DNA from: Ophiostoma sp. CBS 140.51
Lineage: Eukaryota > Ascomycota > Sordariomycetes > Ophiostomatales > Ophiostomataceae
Length of the DNA: 58,540 nt
Direction: 5' to 3'
Assembly (NCBI GenBank): GCA_029298735.1
Contig: JANSLP010000199.1
Location: forward strand, 1-58,540
The notes under the pieces are model-generated. The model searched no databases. It worked only from the letters and a program-made list of their open reading frames with translations, and was not told the DNA's origin. Below are positions 54,049 through 58,540 of the stretch, one piece after another (within the stretch, counting starts at the first letter, position 1; every line of letters begins with the position of its first letter). Made by a program: the position numbers and the translations under genes.

Positions 54049-55209
54049 ATGGTTGTCAAGGCTGGTATCAACGGTTTCGGCCGCATTGGTCGTATCGTCT
54101 TCCGCAATGCCATCGAGCACGGCGATGTTGAGGTTGTTGCTGTCAACGACCCCTTCATTGACCCCACCTACGCTGTAAGTTGCCAACTCGAGCCTCCCTC
54201 CCTTTGTCCGCTGATAGTGTCCCACCCACACGAGCAGCTTCAAGCAGCTTGTGACACAGCTAGTCCCCTTTATGCGAACGACGGGACGACAGCATGCTAA
54301 CTTTGAATCTCTCCCCTCCAGGCTTACATGCTCAAGTACGACTCCACCCACGGCCCCTTCAAGGGTGAGATCAAGGTCGAGTCCAACGGCCTGAACGTCA
54401 ACGGCAAGTCCGTTCGTTTCTACCAGGAGCGTGACCCCGCTTCCATCCCCTGGAAGGAGACGGGCGCCGAGTACGTCGTTGAGTCCACCGGTGTCTTCAC
54501 CACCACCGAGAAGGCCAAGGCCCATCTTGCTGGTGGCGCCAAGAAGGTCATCATCTCGGCCCCCTCGGCCGATGCCCCCATGTACGTTATGGGCGTGAAC
54601 GAGAAGACCTACGACGGCAAGGCCGACGTCATCTCCAACGCCTCGTGCACCACCAACTGCCTGGCTCCCCTGGCCAAAGTCATCAACGACAAGTTCGGCA
54701 TCGTTGAGGGTCTCATGACCACCGTCCACTCGTACACCGCCACCCAGAAGACCGTCGATGGTCCCTCCGCCAAGGACTGGCGCGGTGGCCGTGGCGCTGC
54801 CCAGAACATCATCCCCTCCAGCACCGGTGCCGCCAAGGCTGTCGGCAAGGTCATCCCTGAGCTGAACGGCAAGCTGACCGGCATGTCGCTGCGTGTCCCC
54901 ACTGCCAACGTCTCCGTCGTTGACCTGACAGCCCGCCTGGAGAAGGGTGCCACCTACGAGGAGATCAAGGCCGCCATCAAGGAGGCTTCCGAGGGTCCCC
55001 TCAAGGGCGTTTTGGGCTACACCGAGGACGACGTTGTCTCCAGCGATCTGAACGGCAACCTGAACTCGTCCATCTTCGACGCCAAGGCCGGTATCTCGCT
55101 GAACCCCAACTTCGTCAAGCTGGTCAGCTGGTACGACAACGAGTGGGGCTACAGCCGTCGCGTTGTTGACCTCATCAGCTACGTCGCTAAGGTCGATGCT
55201 TCGCATTAG
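54049..55209 (+). CDS. GPD1: Glyceraldehyde-3-phosphate dehydrogenase (GAPDH), two exons
   Basis: Glycolytic and gluconeogenic enzyme that oxidises glyceraldehyde-3-phosphate with NAD and phosphate. Exons are 54049-54174 and 54322-55209 (GTAAGT donor, CAG acceptor), giving 337 residues. The NAD-binding INGFGRIGR motif lies at 7-15. The catalytic Cys is 151 (SNASCTTNC) and the partner His is 178 (TVHSYT). The C-terminal WYDNEWGYS is intact. Codons are strongly biased to C-ending forms, as expected of a very highly expressed gene. The intron after codon 42 is 147 bases, long for this gene set. The C/T-rich leader ends CATAAGTCAAAATGG, a good fungal start context. This is the only GAPDH in the window. 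Confidence 0.97.
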
Positions 55210-55735
55210 CTACATGGCCGGATCAGCCCTCGGATCTAAGGTTTCTCAGTCGTCCATAGTCGAATAATAGACAGGACAACACCGAACGAGAAGCGGGAAA
55301 CAACTTCTTTTTTGGGATTCAAATAATACAACGGTTTTAAAAAAGGTCATGGAAAAACGCGGCACGTGCGTGTGCTGTGGTGATTGACAGCACTGTTTCC
55401 CCATAGCTTAGATGAATCCGCATTTTACACTTTTTTTTTACTTTTTACTTTTTTTTTCTTTTTTTTCTTTTTTTCAGACACGTACAACGGGCGTGCACTC
55501 GAGATATGCGCACATAATGAAAATACCAAAAAGATCCGTTGCCGCAACCAAATACTTTGACTCGATAAGCACATGCTGGCTTCCAACTGTGACCGCGATA
55601 CCCTTGTGTAAATTAAAAGCTATTTAACAAAGGCTATGTCCAATCCAATATTATACATGTAATGTTACCAATTTGCCTGGTTGATCTAGAGATCCGACTG
55701 TGTCAATTCCCCCAAAACACCCTAGGCTCTCTACT
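55210..55735. other. Convergent 3' region GAPDH / SR-rich protein
   Basis: 526 bases with long T-runs (55431-55475). Two 3' untranslated regions are expected. CACGTG at 55363-55368. No gene seen. Confidence 0.4.
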
Positions 55736-58004
55736 TTAGAAAGCAGCACCACCCATGCCTTCACCTGCAATCGTCTTTAGGCTCTTTTCGCTTAGTTCAC
55801 TCTTGAGCTCAAAAGCCCGTGCCTCACGCTCCATCTTATCCCAAAGGCGAAGCTGCTTGCGGAGGCGGTCCTGCTTCACGTCTAGCTCGGCCCGGAGCCG
55901 TTCCTCCTCCTCCCGTAGTCTCTGGTAGTGTGGAAGCATCTCAGGCAGGATGCCCGTGTGCAGCAACGGGTCGAGTTTCCCACCAGGAATAATCACTGGC
56001 ATGTTGGCCATGGCCTGTTGAGCCACCGTGGGTGCCGACGATGACATGGCCAGCGATCCACGGCCAGACCGATCACGATCCCGCGGATCACGGTCTCGCG
56101 GGTCCCGGTGGTAGCTGTTCCGTTCACCGTTCATTGCACCGCCAGAGGACTGCTGCTGGCCCTGTTGCTGCGAAGCCGGCCCCGTAGGCGGGTTAAACGG
56201 CCGGGATCCGCCGCCAAAAGAAGGCGAGCCGCCGCGACTGCGACGGCCATTGGGACGGTCCGGTCCATTGGCAGAAGAGCCAGACGGCCCACCAAGGCCA
56301 CCACCACGGGGACCGGTAGGAATACCTCCTCTGCCACGTCCACCGTTACCATCCTCACCGTTGGGTCCACCTGTACTAGGCGACGGGCCTGCAGAGCTCA
56401 TGCGACGCCCAGGACCACCAGAAAGGCCCCATGGCCCGTTCCCGCGACCTCCCTGGCGAGGAGTGAATGGACCATTCGGACCGCCTAGGCCACCGCCGCC
56501 ATTTCCACTGATACTGCCGCTGCGGTCGGCAGCTGCACCACCTGGACGACCTTGGCCATAGCCTCTAGGGCCAGTTGGTGGGCCCGAAGTAGAAAGAGGA
56601 GAAAGTTCACCACGACCCTGGCCTTGCTGAGCGGGACGGCCAGCCAGCGGCGTAGAGGGGCCTGGAGAGGGGCCCATCTTACGACCCTGGCCAGGTCTGT
56701 CCTGTGGAGGGCGGAGCGAGGCCGGGCCAGATGGTGGCGACCGAACGGACGGCGTCGCAAACTGTGAGTGCAAGTTGGACGGCGAGTCAAAGTAGCCATC
56801 ACGGTCACGGTCACGGCCAGCGCCGCCTGCGCTGTAGGATGACCCAAGTGGTGTAGCATTGATACTAGTACCGCCCACAGGTCCACCAATATGGGGGGAA
56901 CGAGGCGTTTGCGATGCCTGTCTTGAGCGGTCGTTGCGCTGCCGACCTGCTGGGCTTCTCCGCGGCGAGTTGGGCCGCGAGCCAGCGCGCGAGCCGACAG
57001 CCGACAGTGGCTGGTTGCTGAAATTGCCAAAATCCCTTTCTCTTGTTGGGGAGGGAAGGCGCCGCAGAGGGCCTGGGCCGCCCATGCGGTCGTCGCCGAG
57101 GGGTCGATCGGCCCGGTCGGGAGAACGCGAGCGAGGTCGGAATCGAGGCGGCGAGCGTCTGCCATGGGACCTGTTCCTAGGGCCACGGTCGGGTGGAGAT
57201 CTAGAACGCCGTCTGATATCCCGTAGGGGTGGTGGTCCATCTCTCCGCGGTGGAGGAGATCGTCCACGATCGCGATCCAGCATCCGGCCACCACGGTCAT
57301 CACCGCCGACAGCGCCGCCGCCACGACGAGGCGATCCAACATATCTGGGCGACATGCGTCGCGGTGGGCTACGCCGCAAGTCGTTATTGCCAGCGCCACC
57401 ACCATTTCCTCCAACACCGCCGCTGCCGCGCATACCGCCCATGCCGCCGCCTAAGCCGCCAGGACTCCTAGGCCGGCTGCGGCTGCGCTCCACCGGCCGC
57501 CATCGCTCTGATCCACGATCACGATCGCGATCACGCTCCAGTGTCCGGTAGCGATCTATGCTACGGGATCGTGGCCGTCGTGGCGATCGCCCGGGAATGT
57601 AGCTATCGCTGCTGGGTGGTGGTGGAGAGACCCGTCGATCTCGGATGTTGTCTCTAATGTTGTCGCGACCGTCACGGCCATCTCGTCCATCACGTCCATC
57701 ACGTCCATCACGCCGGTCAGGGCCATCACGCCCGTCGCGCCCGCCATCGCGCCCGCCATCACGGTCCCAGTCGCGCATCCGTTCCCGGTCTCTAATCGGG
57801 CTTCGATCGCGTCGCGGGGACCGTTCTCTAGCAGATGGCCGCCATGATTCGCCTGCACCGTATCGCGTGACTTCGCCGTCGTCGAATCTACTGCAGATCA
57901 ATGTTAGTATTGGTTGGCAGGAGGTAGAGACGGTGCCCACGCCCGAGATGATGCACGCCCGATGATCTAATATACCTTCGGTTGTTATTCCTGTCCCTAT
58001 CCAT
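55736..58004 (-). CDS. Ser/Arg- and Gly-rich nuclear protein (SRRM-like), two exons
   Basis: Encodes about 727 residues. Exon 1 is 58004-57976 (9 codons, MDRDRNNNR). The intron has donor GTATAT, a perfect TACTAAC branch and a tandem acceptor CAG-TAG (57893-57888), so exon 2 begins at 57890 or 57887. The N-terminal half is built from RD, RS and GRD repeats: a run of GRD/DGR units lies at about 75-105, and SPP/RRSPP blocks at about 110-290. The middle is Gly/Pro/Ser-rich. Only the last 100 residues look ordered: a Pro-rich turn (IIPGGKLDPLLHTGILPEML) and a charged coiled helix (HYQRLREEEERLRAELDVKQ). The composition resembles SR-repetitive matrix splicing coactivators, but no PWI or RRM domain is visible, so the function is inferred. 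Confidence 0.7.
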
Positions 58005-58540
58005 GATGGGAAGATGTGGGAGGAGTGTCGTTGATCGAGAAGAAGAAAGGGGTCGTCGCGCCGATGGCGCTCAAAATACTGAACGGCAGATCGCTGTAGG
58101 TCGAAGCTCGAGGCGCCGCTAGAAAAATATCAATGATTCGGATATTCGTTTTGATGAGAGGATGTTGTCGTAGGTGCCTGAAATTGATTTGTGTCGAGAA
58201 GTGGGCGCCAGTGTCGATTTGCAAAAGCGTCTGTCGTGCCCCTAATGGTCGATGCCAAAGACGTGTCGCGGAAAGTTTTATCGCGATAGTAAATGGCAAA
58301 TGGAGAAAATGGGTTAGGGAAGATTATGTAATTCGGCTGCTTGGTATTGTCACGTGACTCTGTCTCTCAACTTGTGATGTCAAACGACTCCAGGTAACAA
58401 CAATAACACTTTTATTTATGATGTCTTTATTGTTCCTGTTGAATAAATAATATGACGCTCTTATTTCTAAATTTCTTAATGTTACTAGCATTTTTTATAT
58501 TTTCTACCTATCTCAACTTCAGATTATAATCTAATTCATT
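58005..58540. promoter_or_regulatory. Upstream region of the SR-rich gene and window end
   Basis: 536 bases. A 10-base palindrome GTCACGTGAC lies at 58349-58358, about 350 bases before the SR-rich start. Sequence past 58390 becomes very AT-rich. No gene is visible to the edge. Confidence 0.4.

Noticed and set aside
647..58356. CACGTG E-boxes across the window as a regulon of the local bHLH factor
   Set aside because: I count about 14, close to the one per 4096 bases expected by chance, and several are in coding sequence. Individual sites in promoters may still matter.

Overview
The window is nuclear DNA from a filamentous ascomycete (Pezizomycotina, most likely a Sordariomycete). The evidence is many short introns with GTANGT-type donors and CTAAC/CTGAC-type branch points, GC-rich coding sequence in AT-richer spacers, and intact housekeeping genes whose residues match that group (GAPDH, COX12, Sec31, UreG, Tsr1). 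An Ophiostomatales/Sporothrix-like source is only a guess from overall protein flavour. I found no tRNA, rRNA, transposon, CRISPR or plasmid feature. Exon coordinates were placed by eye from splice signals and family alignment.

Layout. 1-5.1 kb holds compact housekeeping genes: RPS10 (partial, -), SDE2 (+), COX12 (-), an MLRQ/B12D complex I subunit (+) and a PPIE-type RRM protein (-). 5.9-9.85 kb is the COPII coat gene SEC31 (+). 9.85-15.3 kb is the most accessory-looking part: an AT-rich spacer with degenerate direct repeats, a secreted CE1 esterase (+), a zinc-cluster-less fungal transcription factor (-) and a divergent short-chain dehydrogenase (+). 15.6-18.96 kb carries GET2 (+) and a TMEM135-like membrane protein (-). 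18.96-22.77 kb is a long gene-free stretch ending in a pyrimidine-rich leader before a class-B bHLH factor (+, to 24.58 kb). 24.9-27 kb is a DNA polymerase iota-type gene (-) with a C-terminal zinc finger. A second 3.1 kb spacer with a C/T-rich leader precedes an unrecognised nuclear-looking protein (+, 30.1-32.0 kb). 33.45-37.5 kb encodes a Mug190/tricalbin-type SMP-C2 protein (+). 37.8-45.7 kb is a run of minus-strand genes: SNU66/SART1, nicotinamide riboside kinase, PTH2 and UTP7. UTP7 is divergent from TSR1 (+, 46.1-48.7 kb). UREG (-) follows, then a 4.2 kb spacer leading to GAPDH (+, 54.05-55.2 kb), and finally an SR-rich nuclear protein (-, 55.7-58.0 kb).

Themes. Four genes are tied to pre-mRNA splicing or resemble splicing factors (SDE2, PPIE-type RRM, SNU66 with a Hub1-binding-type N terminus, the SR-rich protein). 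Two divergent pairs share function and a promoter: COX12/MLRQ (respiratory chain, CCAAT boxes between them) and UTP7/TSR1 (small-subunit ribosome biogenesis). UREG has a tight cluster of four GATA-factor sites upstream, consistent with nitrogen control. I see no clearly new biological system. The best leads are regulatory (the UREG GATA cluster, the UTP7/TSR1 promoter) and splicing details (a 16-nt microexon, frame-neutral introns, GTTCGY donors, a tandem CAG/TAG acceptor).
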